Position numbers and translations under genes: made by a program. DNA of 64,000 bases from Chitinasiproducens palmae (GTDB lineage: Bacteria > Pseudomonadota > Gammaproteobacteria > Burkholderiales > Burkholderiaceae). The notes under the pieces were generated by a model. It was not told the DNA's origin. It did no database searches and saw only the letters and a program-made list of their open reading frames with translations. Numbering within the stretch: position 1 is the first letter of the stretch; each line of letters starts with the position of its first letter. The stretch covers positions 310,001-374,000 of the forward strand of contig NZ_FNLO01000003.1 in NCBI RefSeq assembly GCF_900095735.1, read 5' to 3'. This document shows, one piece after another, positions 37,928 to 45,822 of the stretch.

Positions 37928-38503
37928 ATGAATCTGCTCTCAACCTTCATGCTCGCCTTCGCGATGTCGACCGACGCCTTCGCGGCCTCGATCGGCAAGG
38001 GTGCCGCGCTGCACCGGCCATGTCTGCGCGAGGCGTTGCGCACCGGCTTGATCTTCGGCGTCATCGAGGCGCTCACCCCGCTGCTGGGTTGGGCGATCGG
38101 CCTTGCCGCCGCGCGCTACGTCGCGCGGTGGGACCACTGGATCGCCTTCAGCCTGCTCGGCGTACTCGGGCTTCGCATGATCTATTCGGGGCTGGCGCGC
38201 GCGCGTGCGGACGACGATCCGGCAGCCCGGCCCGGTCGTCATTCGTTCTGGGTACTCGCGCTCACCGCGTTCGCCACGAGCATCGATGCATTGACCGTGG
38301 GTGTCGGACTGGCGTTCGTCGACGTCGACATCCTGCGCACGGCGGTAGCGATCGGCACGGCGACGATGATCATGGCGACCACCGGCATCATGCTGGGCCG
38401 CATGCTGGGCTCTCGGATCGGCCGCGGCGCCGAGATCGGTGGCGGCGTCATGCTGATCGGCATCGGCGCGACGATCCTCGCGCAACACCTTCATCCGTTC
38501 TGA
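37928..38503 (+). CDS. mntP: Manganese efflux pump MntP
   Basis: Inner-membrane Mn2+ exporter, 191 residues, six membrane segments. The start [25 protein letters not shown] and the second half [16 protein letters not shown] carry the paired D/A-rich motifs of the family. ATG 37928 is preferred over longer frames because it follows the riboswitch and gives the canonical N-terminus; a weak GTGGAA is upstream. Expression is expected to be induced by Mn2+ through the riboswitch. It is convergent with the DUF4239 gene across a 50-base gap. Confidence 0.95.
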   Translation: MNLLSTFMLAFAMSTDAFAASIGKGAALHRPCLREALRTGLIFGVIEALTPLLGWAIGLAAARYVARWDHWIAFSLLGVLGLRMIYSGLARARADDDPAARPGRHSFWVLALTAFATSIDALTVGVGLAFVDVDILRTAVAIGTATMIMATTGIMLGRMLGSRIGRGAEIGGGVMLIGIGATILAQHLHPF

Positions 38504-38553
38504 CGGCGGCCGACCGCCTCGGCACCACCAGGCCGCCGGTCCGCCCTGCGCGG

Positions 38554-39396
38554 CTAGCGCGCCGTTCCGGGACTCACCGCGGGCACCGCGCTCGGCACGA
38601 CGGTCGGTACGGCTGCCGGGACCGCGGCCGACAGCGGCGAGGCGGTCGAGATCACGCCGGCGAATGGCCGGTCGAACGCCACGATCAGGAACAGCAGTGT
38701 CCCGAACGAGAACGAGAACAGCGCCAGCGCGTTGACCATCTCGCGACGGCTCTTGCGATTGAGTTCGACGATCACGTAACAGGTCGAGAACATCATCAAC
38801 AGCAACGCCAGCAGCTTGACCGGATGTACGTGCTCGCGCGCGAGCAGCAACCGCGTATGCCGCGCGCTCGCTGCGTCCTCCAGCCGCTTGCCCATCTCGT
38901 TCAATTCATAGCCGTCGGGCGGCGCGCCGGCATTGCCGCGATTCGCGCGAAACCAGGTTTCCTGCAGATCGCGCAGCGCGGCCTCGGACCGCGCGCTGCC
39001 CAGGCCAACCCGCATCGCCGGCCAGTCGTCGCGCACCACGCTGCCCGCATATACGCCGAGCGCATCGCCGATCGCGGTCCGATAAACGGCGTTTTCCATC
39101 GAGCCGATCAGCGAACGCACTTCCGTCAGCGCCAAGGCCTCGCGGTCGACCGCCGCCTTCGCGTGATCCCGCTGCGACCAGACATCCCCCGACACCGAAG
39201 CGAGGATGAAACCCAAGGGAACCAGCAGCCCCGCGAGCATGCCGCCGGCCATCTCGACATTGGCGGTGACAGGCCACACGGAACGGGCGACGCGTGCGAC
39301 GCCCAATGCCAATGCCGCGACCAGCGCGACTGTCGCGATCGACAGCACGAACAACAACGGCAATGGCAGTTCCAGCAGGCGCTCGTAGACACTCAT
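38554..39396 (-). CDS. DUF4239 membrane protein (bestrophin-like)
   Basis: 280 residues with paired membrane segments near 13-33 and 47-67 and another pair near 205-250. A soluble middle region contains the QRDHAKAAVDREALALTEVRSL helix. This layout matches DUF4239 proteins, which have been compared with bestrophin channels. The C-terminal 30 residues are Ala/Val/Pro-rich (AVPAAVPTVVPSAVPAV). The ATG at 39396 follows a purine-rich GGAGCGAGGG. Function is unknown; ion conductance is only a structural analogy. Confidence 0.75.
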   Translation of the reverse strand: MSVYERLLELPLPLLFVLSIATVALVAALALGVARVARSVWPVTANVEMAGGMLAGLLVPLGFILASVSGDVWSQRDHAKAAVDREALALTEVRSLIGSMENAVYRTAIGDALGVYAGSVVRDDWPAMRVGLGSARSEAALRDLQETWFRANRGNAGAPPDGYELNEMGKRLEDAASARHTRLLLAREHVHPVKLLALLLMMFSTCYVIVELNRKSRREMVNALALFSFSFGTLLFLIVAFDRPFAGVISTASPLSAAVPAAVPTVVPSAVPAVSPGTAR

Positions 39397-39612
39397 GTCG
39401 GCCCTCGCTCCGATCGACGGGAAGCGCGCCCGGACGAGCGCAGGCGCATGGTAAGGCGCCGCGCGATCGCTGTCGATTCTTGATGGCCGGAGCGGTGCGG
39501 CGGCCGCGCGTGGCAACAGGGACGTGGCATTGCGGCCGCACGATACGGCGGTCCGATGCGTGCTCGGCACCAAGCTTGCTTCAAGCAGGTGATCGTGACC
39601 GCGATTCGTCAC

Positions 39613-39648
39613 GCATGCCGGGCATGCCGGGCATGCCGGGCATGCCGG
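39613..39648. repeat. Four-unit 9-bp tandem repeat upstream of the LysM gene
   Basis: Four copies of GCATGCCGG, ending 45 bases before the LysM-gene ATG. The array is in the 297-base divergent gap and could lie in its leader or promoter. Confidence 0.9.
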
Positions 39649-39693
39649 CGCTTCGCTCGCAACCCTGATCGCAACCAGCAAGGAGAGGACTCG

Positions 39694-40215
39694 ATGGGCA
39701 TCTTGAATTTCATCAAAGACGCAGGCGAGAAGTTGTTCGGCGGTAACCACGCGCAAGCCGCGCCGGCTCCCAGCGCCGCGGCACCGGCGGCCGCGCCGGA
39801 CGTTGCCGCGTTGAACAAGGTCGCCGGCGACGCGATTGCCAACTACGTGCGCACCCAGGGGCTGAACGCCGACAACCTGGACATCAAGTACGACGGCGCG
39901 AGCCATACGGCAACTGTCAGCGGTCAGGCGCCCGACCAGGCGACGCGCGAGAAGATCATCATCGCCGCCGGCAACGTACAGCACGTCGAGAAGGTCAACG
40001 ACCAACTGACCGTCGCGGGCGCGCCAGCGGCGCCGGCCGGTGGCCAGGAAACGCGCTATCACACGGTGGTGGCTGGCGACACGCTCTGGAAGATCGCCGA
40101 GAAGTACTACGGCAGCGGCGCGAAGAACAACGTGATCTTCGAGGCCAACCGTCCGATGTTGAGCAGCCCGGACAAGATCTATCCGGGTCAGGTACTGCGC
40201 ATTCCGGCAGCCTGA
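39694..40215 (+). CDS. lysM: BON-LysM domain protein (Kbp/YgaU-like)
   Basis: 173 residues. After MGILNFIKDAGEKLFGG and an Ala/Pro-rich linker comes a BON domain (about 45-112) and a C-terminal LysM domain (about 122-172: YHTVVAGDTLWKIAEKYYG to YPGQVLRIP). The E. coli homologue Kbp is a small potassium-binding protein expressed under osmotic stress. ATG 39694 has AGGAGAGG six bases upstream, so the longer frame from 39556 is rejected. There is no signal peptide, consistent with Kbp. The potassium-binding role is transferred by homology only. Confidence 0.9.
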   Translation: MGILNFIKDAGEKLFGGNHAQAAPAPSAAAPAAAPDVAALNKVAGDAIANYVRTQGLNADNLDIKYDGASHTATVSGQAPDQATREKIIIAAGNVQHVEKVNDQLTVAGAPAAPAGGQETRYHTVVAGDTLWKIAEKYYGSGAKNNVIFEANRPMLSSPDKIYPGQVLRIPAA

Positions 40216-40319
40216 GCCCCGGCTCGCGAGCCCGCTTCGTGAGGCGCCCGCAATCAGCCCGGCGCGCCTCGATCGGCGGCTGCTCCGGATGTTCCGGCAG
40301 ACGCCGGAACCCGGTTCCC

Positions 40320-41435
40320 TCAACGGTCGTGCCCGGCCTGCCACAGGCCGAGCCGGCCGTTTTGGCTATCGAACGCCACCCTGAAGTGTCGGAAGAATGC
40401 CAGACCGGAGTTGGACCGGCGCTCGTGCTTGGCCTTCACCGGCGCCATCGGACCATTGACGAAGCGCCACGCAAGCCGATCGCCGATGCGCATCGCCACC
40501 TGTCGCCCGTGGTGCAGATGTCCGCCACGGCCAAGCCAGCCACGGTCCACCGCGGGCATTTCGAAATGCATCGAATCGGCACCTGTGTCGAAAATGACCG
40601 GATAGCAGCCTGCGTCGTAGTCGTCGACGCGATAGCAGGCGTTGACCGACGCGCTGTCCCAGGCGGGTGGCGCGGTCGGCCCACGACTGGGCAGTGCCCG
40701 CATCGGCCAGAACACGTAGTCGCGCAGATGCTCGGGCGTCAGGCCGACGCGCAGATGGGGACGGTCGCCGAGCAGATCGACGATGAAACCCTGTCCCAGA
40801 TTGCCGGGCAACTGCGCAAGGGGATTGAAGACAGTATCGCGCGCATGGAAGGCGACGCCCATGATGCCCACGCGGTCGCCGGACAGGCCCGGACAACGCC
40901 CGGCTCCCTGCTTGCAGCTGACCTCGGTGATCACTTCGATATCGATCGGTTCGGCCGTCGCGACCGGATGATCCGCCTCGGGAAACGCGATGCGCGCGCG
41001 GCCGACGTAGCCGCGCAAGATCGTGCCGTCGCCATATTCATCGTAGGTTTGTCGGTCCGTGCGTTCGACGGCCGGCCCAATTTGCGACGCGAGGATGCGC
41101 AGTCCGGTCGAGCCGGTATCGAGCAGCACGCGGGCGGGCGGGCCGTTACCGACGGACACCATCAGCAGATTGGCGGCGGGCTTGCGCGGCTGCCCATACA
41201 TCGGAATCTCGGCGGTCCGCACCTGTGCGTCCACCCTGTCCGCCACGCCAAGCGGCCCTGCCTTCGCGGCGCCGCAGACCGTCATGCCAGCCAGCACCGC
41301 ACCGGCGATGCTAGCGATACCTCCGACTGGGCGCCACCGGTCTGGCGCGCGCCAGCCGAGCCGCGCATGATCGCTGCAGCCGCCGTGGCCGAAGCAGCCG
41401 CTGCGCGGCGCACCCCATTGCAAGGAAAATGTCAT
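40320..41435 (-). CDS. Pepsin-like aspartic protease homologue with signal peptide
   Basis: 371 residues. A hydrophobic segment (about 38-55) ends near AAKA and acts as a signal. Two aspartic-protease motifs are present: VLLDTGSTG at 103-111 and IFDTGADS at 281-288. This is the two-lobe DTG arrangement of A1 pepsin-type enzymes, which are rare in bacteria. Cysteines at about 174/181 and 267/277 could form disulfides. The start at 41435 is uncertain, because the Shine-Dalgarno is weak. Neighbours do not suggest a substrate. Without structural comparison, catalysis should be considered likely but unproven. Confidence 0.72.
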   Translation of the reverse strand: MTFSLQWGAPRSGCFGHGGCSDHARLGWRAPDRWRPVGGIASIAGAVLAGMTVCGAAKAGPLGVADRVDAQVRTAEIPMYGQPRKPAANLLMVSVGNGPPARVLLDTGSTGLRILASQIGPAVERTDRQTYDEYGDGTILRGYVGRARIAFPEADHPVATAEPIDIEVITEVSCKQGAGRCPGLSGDRVGIMGVAFHARDTVFNPLAQLPGNLGQGFIVDLLGDRPHLRVGLTPEHLRDYVFWPMRALPSRGPTAPPAWDSASVNACYRVDDYDAGCYPVIFDTGADSMHFEMPAVDRGWLGRGGHLHHGRQVAMRIGDRLAWRFVNGPMAPVKAKHERRSNSGLAFFRHFRVAFDSQNGRLGLWQAGHDR

Positions 41436-41548
41436 AGTTGTCGTTATCCGCAGCGCATTGCGCGCCTGCCTCGAAATCCAGTCAGGTACCGATCGATGCA
41501 ACCCGCGCGTAGCGGCTCAAGGCGACCAGCCGCATCCGCCACACGCCC

Positions 41549-41584
41549 ACTACACGCACTACACGCACTACACGCACTGTACGC
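41549..41584. repeat. Four-unit 9-bp tandem repeat in the AI-2E-type gene leader
   Basis: ACTACACGC three times followed by ACTGTACGC, ending 18 bases before the ATG. It therefore lies where a promoter, leader or ribosome-binding spacing could be affected by copy number. Confidence 0.9.
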
Positions 41585-41602
41585 ACCATCCGGAAGGCAA
41601 TC

Positions 41603-42679
41603 ATGAATGACCGCAGCCTGAACCAAAAATCCTTCCACATCCTGCTGGCTCTCGTCACGATTGCCTTCATCTGGACGCTGTACCCGTTTTTCGGGGCAGT
41701 TTTCTGGGGCGCGATTCTCGCAATCATTTTCCAGCCGATGCAGCGTTGGCTGACGCGCCGCTTCAAGGGCCGCCAGAATCTGGCGGCGCTGACCACGCTG
41801 CTGATCATCCTCCTCATCGTGATTCTGCCGCTGGCGCTGGTCGGCGTCACCCTCGTGCAGGAAGCCTCGCTGGTCTATCAACGCATCAAGGGCGGGCAGA
41901 TCGATTTCGCCGGCTACTATCAGAGCGCATTGCACATGCTGCCGAGCGCGCTGCAGCGCATGCTGGCGAGCTTCGGGCTGACCGACATCGGCGCGCTGCA
42001 GGAACGGCTGACGGCCGGCGCGGCGCGCATCAGCCAGTACCTGGCCGCGCAGGCGCTCAGCATTGGTCAGAACACCTTCCAGTTCGTCGTCAGCTTTGGC
42101 GTGATGCTGTATCTGGTGTTCTTCCTGCTGCGCGACGGGCGTGAGATCGGCGGGCGCATCCGCCGCGCCATTCCGCTCGACGAGGAACACAAGACGCACC
42201 TGTTGCGCAAGTTCACCACCGTCGTGCGCGCCACCGTCAAGGGCAACATTGTCGTGGCCGCGGCGCAGGGCCTGCTTGGCGGCATCATCTTTGCGATCCT
42301 TGGCATCCAGGGATCCGTGCTGTGGGGCGTGTTGATGGCCTTCCTGTCGCTGCTGCCGGCAATCGGCGCCGCGCTGATCTGGGCACCCGCCGCGGTGTTC
42401 TTCCTGATGACCGGCGCGGTCTGGAAGGGCGTCGTGTTGATCTTGTTCTGCGTCTTCGTGATCGGACTGGTCGACAACGTGCTGCGTCCGATCCTGGTTG
42501 GCAAGGACACGAAATTGCCCGACTGGGTCGTGCTGATCGCGACACTCGGCGGCATGGCGCTGTTCGGCATCGACGGCTTCGTAATCGGGCCGCTGATCGC
42601 CGCCTTGTTCATTTCGAGCTGGGCCCTGTTCTCGCATCAGGGAGAACGCACCGAGGACGCGGGCGGCGAGCCGAAATAA
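41603..42679 (+). CDS. AI-2E-family transporter
   Basis: Membrane protein of the AI-2E/PerM family, 358 residues with about eight membrane segments. Typical features are an N-terminal helix pair, a long amphipathic region around 90-150 and the C-terminal block with GLLGGIIFAILGI and VLRPILVGK near 295-303. Members export AI-2 or act as Na+(Li+)/H+ antiporters, so the substrate is undetermined. ATG 41603 follows GGAAGG about 10 bases upstream. The 9-bp array sits immediately upstream. Confidence 0.88.
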   Translation: MNDRSLNQKSFHILLALVTIAFIWTLYPFFGAVFWGAILAIIFQPMQRWLTRRFKGRQNLAALTTLLIILLIVILPLALVGVTLVQEASLVYQRIKGGQIDFAGYYQSALHMLPSALQRMLASFGLTDIGALQERLTAGAARISQYLAAQALSIGQNTFQFVVSFGVMLYLVFFLLRDGREIGGRIRRAIPLDEEHKTHLLRKFTTVVRATVKGNIVVAAAQGLLGGIIFAILGIQGSVLWGVLMAFLSLLPAIGAALIWAPAAVFFLMTGAVWKGVVLILFCVFVIGLVDNVLRPILVGKDTKLPDWVVLIATLGGMALFGIDGFVIGPLIAALFISSWALFSHQGERTEDAGGEPK

Positions 42680-42993
42680 CGTCCAGCCGGACGCTGCGGC
42701 CCGTCCTCGCGGGCGGCGGCGCGCCTCGCGAGACCGGGGCGGGTGTTGCGTTTTCACCATGCCCTCATCGCTGGCTCAGTATTAATAAGAATCGCTTTCA
42801 TTTAGAATCGCGTCCGCACCGGTGCTCGATGACCCGGCTGCATAACCTGAAAGACGATTCGAGAGCCAGTTCCGCCCGACGCAGCCGCCATCCGGCCGCC
42901 CGTCGTGCGCTTGCGCCATCAACGACCATGCCTTTTCGAGATGGAGATGCGGGCGGCCTCTCGGCTCTCGCCGCTGCTCCCTTTTCCATCTCG
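42680..42993. other. Intergenic region before the first tandem receptor
   Basis: 314 bases. It holds the weak Fur-like site at 42786-42800. The reading frame of the receptor is open here from 42829, but the translated sequence does not resemble a signal peptide, so it is treated as leader. Confidence 0.5.
42786..42800 (+). promoter_or_regulatory. Possible Fur box upstream of the first tandem receptor
   Basis: TAAGAATCGCTTTCA matches 9 of 14 fixed positions of the Fur 7-1-7 consensus and sits in an AT-rich island (ATTAATAAGAATCG) in otherwise GC-rich DNA. Confidence 0.5.
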
Positions 42994-45204
42994 ATGATGA
43001 CGACCAGACGTTCACGCCCGCTGCGGCGCTCCACCCTTTCGCTCGCGGTACGGCACGCGCTGTTCCTGTCTGCCGTGCCGCTGGCGGCGGGCTTCGCGGC
43101 CCCCGCCTTCGCGCAGAGCAGCGACGCCGGCAACCCGGCAGTGGACGCCAGCGCCCTGCCGACCGTCACCGCCACGGCGCCGGCTGCGCCGAGCGATACC
43201 CCGCCGCCCTATCCGGGTGGCCAGGTCGCCAGCGGCGCGCGCCTCGGCATTTTCGGCAATCAGCGCCTGATCGACGTACCGTTCAGCGTGACCAGCTACA
43301 CCGCGCAGGCGATCGAGGACCAACAGGCCCGCACCCTGGCCGATGTGCTCGACGACGATCCCGCGGTGCGAAGCGCGTTTGGCTACGGCAACTTCAGCCA
43401 GACCTTCGTGATCCGCGGCTTCCCGCTCAACGGCGACGACATCGGCCTGAACGGCCTGTTCGGGCTCGCGCCGCGCCAGCTCGTCAATGTCGACGCGGTG
43501 GAGCGCGTGCAGGTCTTCAAGGGCGCCAGCGCGTTCGTCAACGGCGTCACGCCGAGCGGCTCGGGGATCGGCGGCAGCATCGATCTGGAACTGAAGCGCG
43601 CCACCGACAAGCCGATCACCCGCATCACGGTCGAGGGCACGGCCTCGGGCGAAATCGGCGCCCACGCCGACGTGGGCCGCCGCTTCGGCAGCGAAGGCCA
43701 ATTCGGGATTCGCGTCAACACCTCTGCGATGGGCGGCGAAACGGCGATCGACGGCGAACACCGCCGCAGCCGTGACACCTCGGTCGCATTGGACTACCGC
43801 GGCGACAAGCTGCGCGTGTCCGCCGACTTCATCTACCAGCGTCAGCGCATCACGGATGGACGCTCGGTGGTCTACGTGACCGGCGCCGCGCTGCCAACCG
43901 TGCCGTCGGCCACGTACAACTATGCGCAGAACTGGGTCTACAGCGAATTGGAAGACACGGTCGGCATGCTGCGCGCCGAGTACGACTTCGCGCCGAACTG
44001 GACCGTATACGCGGCGGGCGGCGCGCATCACACCAACGAACATGGCGACTACTCGTCGCCGAGCTACAACAGCACGACCGGACTGACCACCGCAAGCCGT
44101 CTTGGCGTGCCGTACAAGTCTGACTCGCTGGCGGGTGAACTGGGCGTGCGCGGCCGTTTCGCGACCGGCCCGGTCACGCACATGGTCAACGCGGCGGGCT
44201 CGATCACGCGCGTCGAAAGCGGTGCGGCCTATGATCTGTCGTACCCGAGCTTCGCGACCAGCCTTTACAACACGCCGCAGGTCGCGCGTCCGGCCGCCGC
44301 TTACGTCGGCGGCGACTTCGCCGACCCGAACACGACCAGCCGCGTGCTGATCCGCAGTCTGGCCGTCTCCGACACGCTGGGCTTCCTGAACGACCGCATC
44401 CTGTTCACCGCCGGCCTGCGGCGCCAGGAAATCAACGTCAACGGTTATAGCTACACCGGCACGCAGAACGCCGCCTACAACGACGGCATCACCACGCCGA
44501 TCTTCGGCGTGGTGTTCAAGCCGCTCGACAACGTCGCGATCTATGCGAACCGCAGCGAAGGCCTGGCCCAGGGTGGTACCGCGCCGACCGGCTCGATCAA
44601 TGTCGGGCAGGCCCTGCCGCCCTACCGGTCGAAGCAGGTCGAGGCCGGCGTGAAGTACGACGCGAAGACCTACGGCGCAACGCTGGCGTTCTTCCAGATC
44701 AAGCAGCCGTCGGCATACACCGATCCGACGACCCTGGTCTACGGCACCAACGGCACGCAGCGCCATCGCGGCGTCGAACTGTCGGTCTTTGGCGAACCGG
44801 TGCGGGGCGTGCGCCTGCTCGGCGGCGCCAGCTACATCGACGCGAAGCAACAGGAAACCGCCAACGGCGCCACCGACGGCAATAGTCCGATCGGCGTGCC
44901 GAACTGGCTGTTCAATCTGCGCGCCGAGTGGGACGTGCCGCAGTTGAGCGGCCTGACCCTGAGCGCGCGCATGATCCACACCGGCAGGCAGTACCTGAAC
45001 GCGACGAACACCATCGAACTGTCGTCGTGGAACCGTTTCGACCTCGGCGCGCGCTATCGCACGCGCATCGCCAATCACGAGACGACGTTCCGCGCGACCG
45101 TGTTCAACGTCGCGAACAAGGCGTACTGGGCATCGAGTCTCGGCGGCTACCTGTCGCAAGGCGCACCGCGTACGCTGATGCTGTCGCTCACGACGGACTT
45201 CTGA
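42994..45204 (+). CDS. TonB-dependent ferrichrome-type siderophore receptor (tandem copy 1)
   Basis: Outer-membrane receptor, 736 residues. A basic N-terminus (TTRRSRPLRRST) precedes a hydrophobic signal ending AAPAFAQ. Then follow a short signature stretch PPPYPGGQVASGARLGIFGN and the plug domain (SVTSYTAQAIEDQQARTLAD). The barrel ends in SLTTDF with a C-terminal phenylalanine. It resembles the FcuA-type ferrichrome receptors. ATG 42994 is chosen because the paralogue at 45823 has the same short N-terminal layout; a further in-frame ATG at 42829 is possible. A possible Fur site is upstream and a perfect terminator downstream. Confidence 0.9.
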   Translation: MMTTRRSRPLRRSTLSLAVRHALFLSAVPLAAGFAAPAFAQSSDAGNPAVDASALPTVTATAPAAPSDTPPPYPGGQVASGARLGIFGNQRLIDVPFSVTSYTAQAIEDQQARTLADVLDDDPAVRSAFGYGNFSQTFVIRGFPLNGDDIGLNGLFGLAPRQLVNVDAVERVQVFKGASAFVNGVTPSGSGIGGSIDLELKRATDKPITRITVEGTASGEIGAHADVGRRFGSEGQFGIRVNTSAMGGETAIDGEHRRSRDTSVALDYRGDKLRVSADFIYQRQRITDGRSVVYVTGAALPTVPSATYNYAQNWVYSELEDTVGMLRAEYDFAPNWTVYAAGGAHHTNEHGDYSSPSYNSTTGLTTASRLGVPYKSDSLAGELGVRGRFATGPVTHMVNAAGSITRVESGAAYDLSYPSFATSLYNTPQVARPAAAYVGGDFADPNTTSRVLIRSLAVSDTLGFLNDRILFTAGLRRQEINVNGYSYTGTQNAAYNDGITTPIFGVVFKPLDNVAIYANRSEGLAQGGTAPTGSINVGQALPPYRSKQVEAGVKYDAKTYGATLAFFQIKQPSAYTDPTTLVYGTNGTQRHRGVELSVFGEPVRGVRLLGGASYIDAKQQETANGATDGNSPIGVPNWLFNLRAEWDVPQLSGLTLSARMIHTGRQYLNATNTIELSSWNRFDLGARYRTRIANHETTFRATVFNVANKAYWASSLGGYLSQGAPRTLMLSLTTDF

Positions 45205-45216
45205 GTCCGACCGACA

Positions 45217-45283
45217 CCTCGCGGCGGCGCTGGCCGCCGCGAGGTCGTCATCTGGCCCGGCCATGCGCCGGGCTTTTTCTTTT
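45217..45283 (+). terminator. Double hairpin terminator after receptor copy 1
   Basis: A perfect 12-bp hairpin (CCTCGCGGCGGC with GCCGCCGCGAGG, 45217-45244) is followed by a 7-bp hairpin GCCCGGC / GCCGGGC (45255-45273) and TTTTTCTTTT. The second is a classic Rho-independent terminator. Confidence 0.92.
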
Positions 45284-45410
45284 CCTGGATCGGGTGCGCC
45301 ACGCGCGGCGTGGTGCATTGTCCTGCACGGCGCCGCCGCGGCCGTAGCGCTGGCGTGGTGCCGCGCAGTCGACCACGTCGCGCCGCGCCACCCCCGCTGT
45401 CACCAGCACT

Positions 45411-45470
45411 GTCGTTAGCGCTGTCGTTAGCGCTGTCGTTAGCGCTGTCGTTAGCGCTGTCGTTAGCGCG
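45411..45470. repeat. Five-unit 12-bp tandem repeat
   Basis: Four exact copies of GTCGTTAGCGCT and a fifth with one change. Read leftward, each unit encodes Ala-Asn-Asp-Ser in one frame, but there is no start or ribosome-binding context and no homology, so it is treated as noncoding. Confidence 0.92.
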
Positions 45471-45574
45471 GTGGGAACGTTCCCGCCGCAGGACGCGAAG
45501 GCGTTGACCGCGCCGCCCGAACCGGCCGACGTTATCCGCACCTTCAGGAGACGCTCCGCCCGCCTTCATTAACA

Positions 45575-45589
45575 CAAGAATAATTCTCA
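45575..45589 (+). promoter_or_regulatory. Probable Fur box upstream of receptor copy 2
   Basis: CAAGAATAATTCTCA matches 10 of 14 fixed positions of the Fur 7-1-7 consensus. The AT-rich segment AACACAAGAATAATTCTCAT stands out from its surroundings. Confidence 0.6.
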
Positions 45590-45822
45590 TTCAGGATGCT
45601 GGTTTGCCGTTCCTGACGTGAATCCGACGGCGCAGCCTACGGGCAGACGGGATCGCGCGGCTTGCCGCACGCCTTGCTTACGCCGAGCGCGTGGCACGCG
45701 CCGGCTGCCGCGTCGCGCATCGCGGGTCGCCGGCGCTGAACGCAGGCCCGCTGCGCGGCCCGCGACATCGCGACGTAAGCGAGCCAAGGGCACGCAGGGC
45801 GGCTTTCCTTCGTTTCCGCTCG

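Larger units (their letters stand above)
45284..45822. other. Intergenic region between the two tandem receptors
   Basis: About 540 bases with a five-unit 12-bp array, a Fur-like site and no supported gene. Open frames here mirror the repeats. Confidence 0.55.

Noticed and set aside
43012-45318. Long minus-strand open frame of 768 codons under the first tandem receptor
   Set aside because: It is antisense to a clear TonB receptor, has Arg/Val/Ala-rich shadow composition and no homology; high GC keeps the antisense frame open.
45147-45590. Minus-strand frame encoding an A-N-D-S repeat
   Set aside because: The repeat is DNA-level (12 bp) and open in several frames; no ribosome-binding site or family match.
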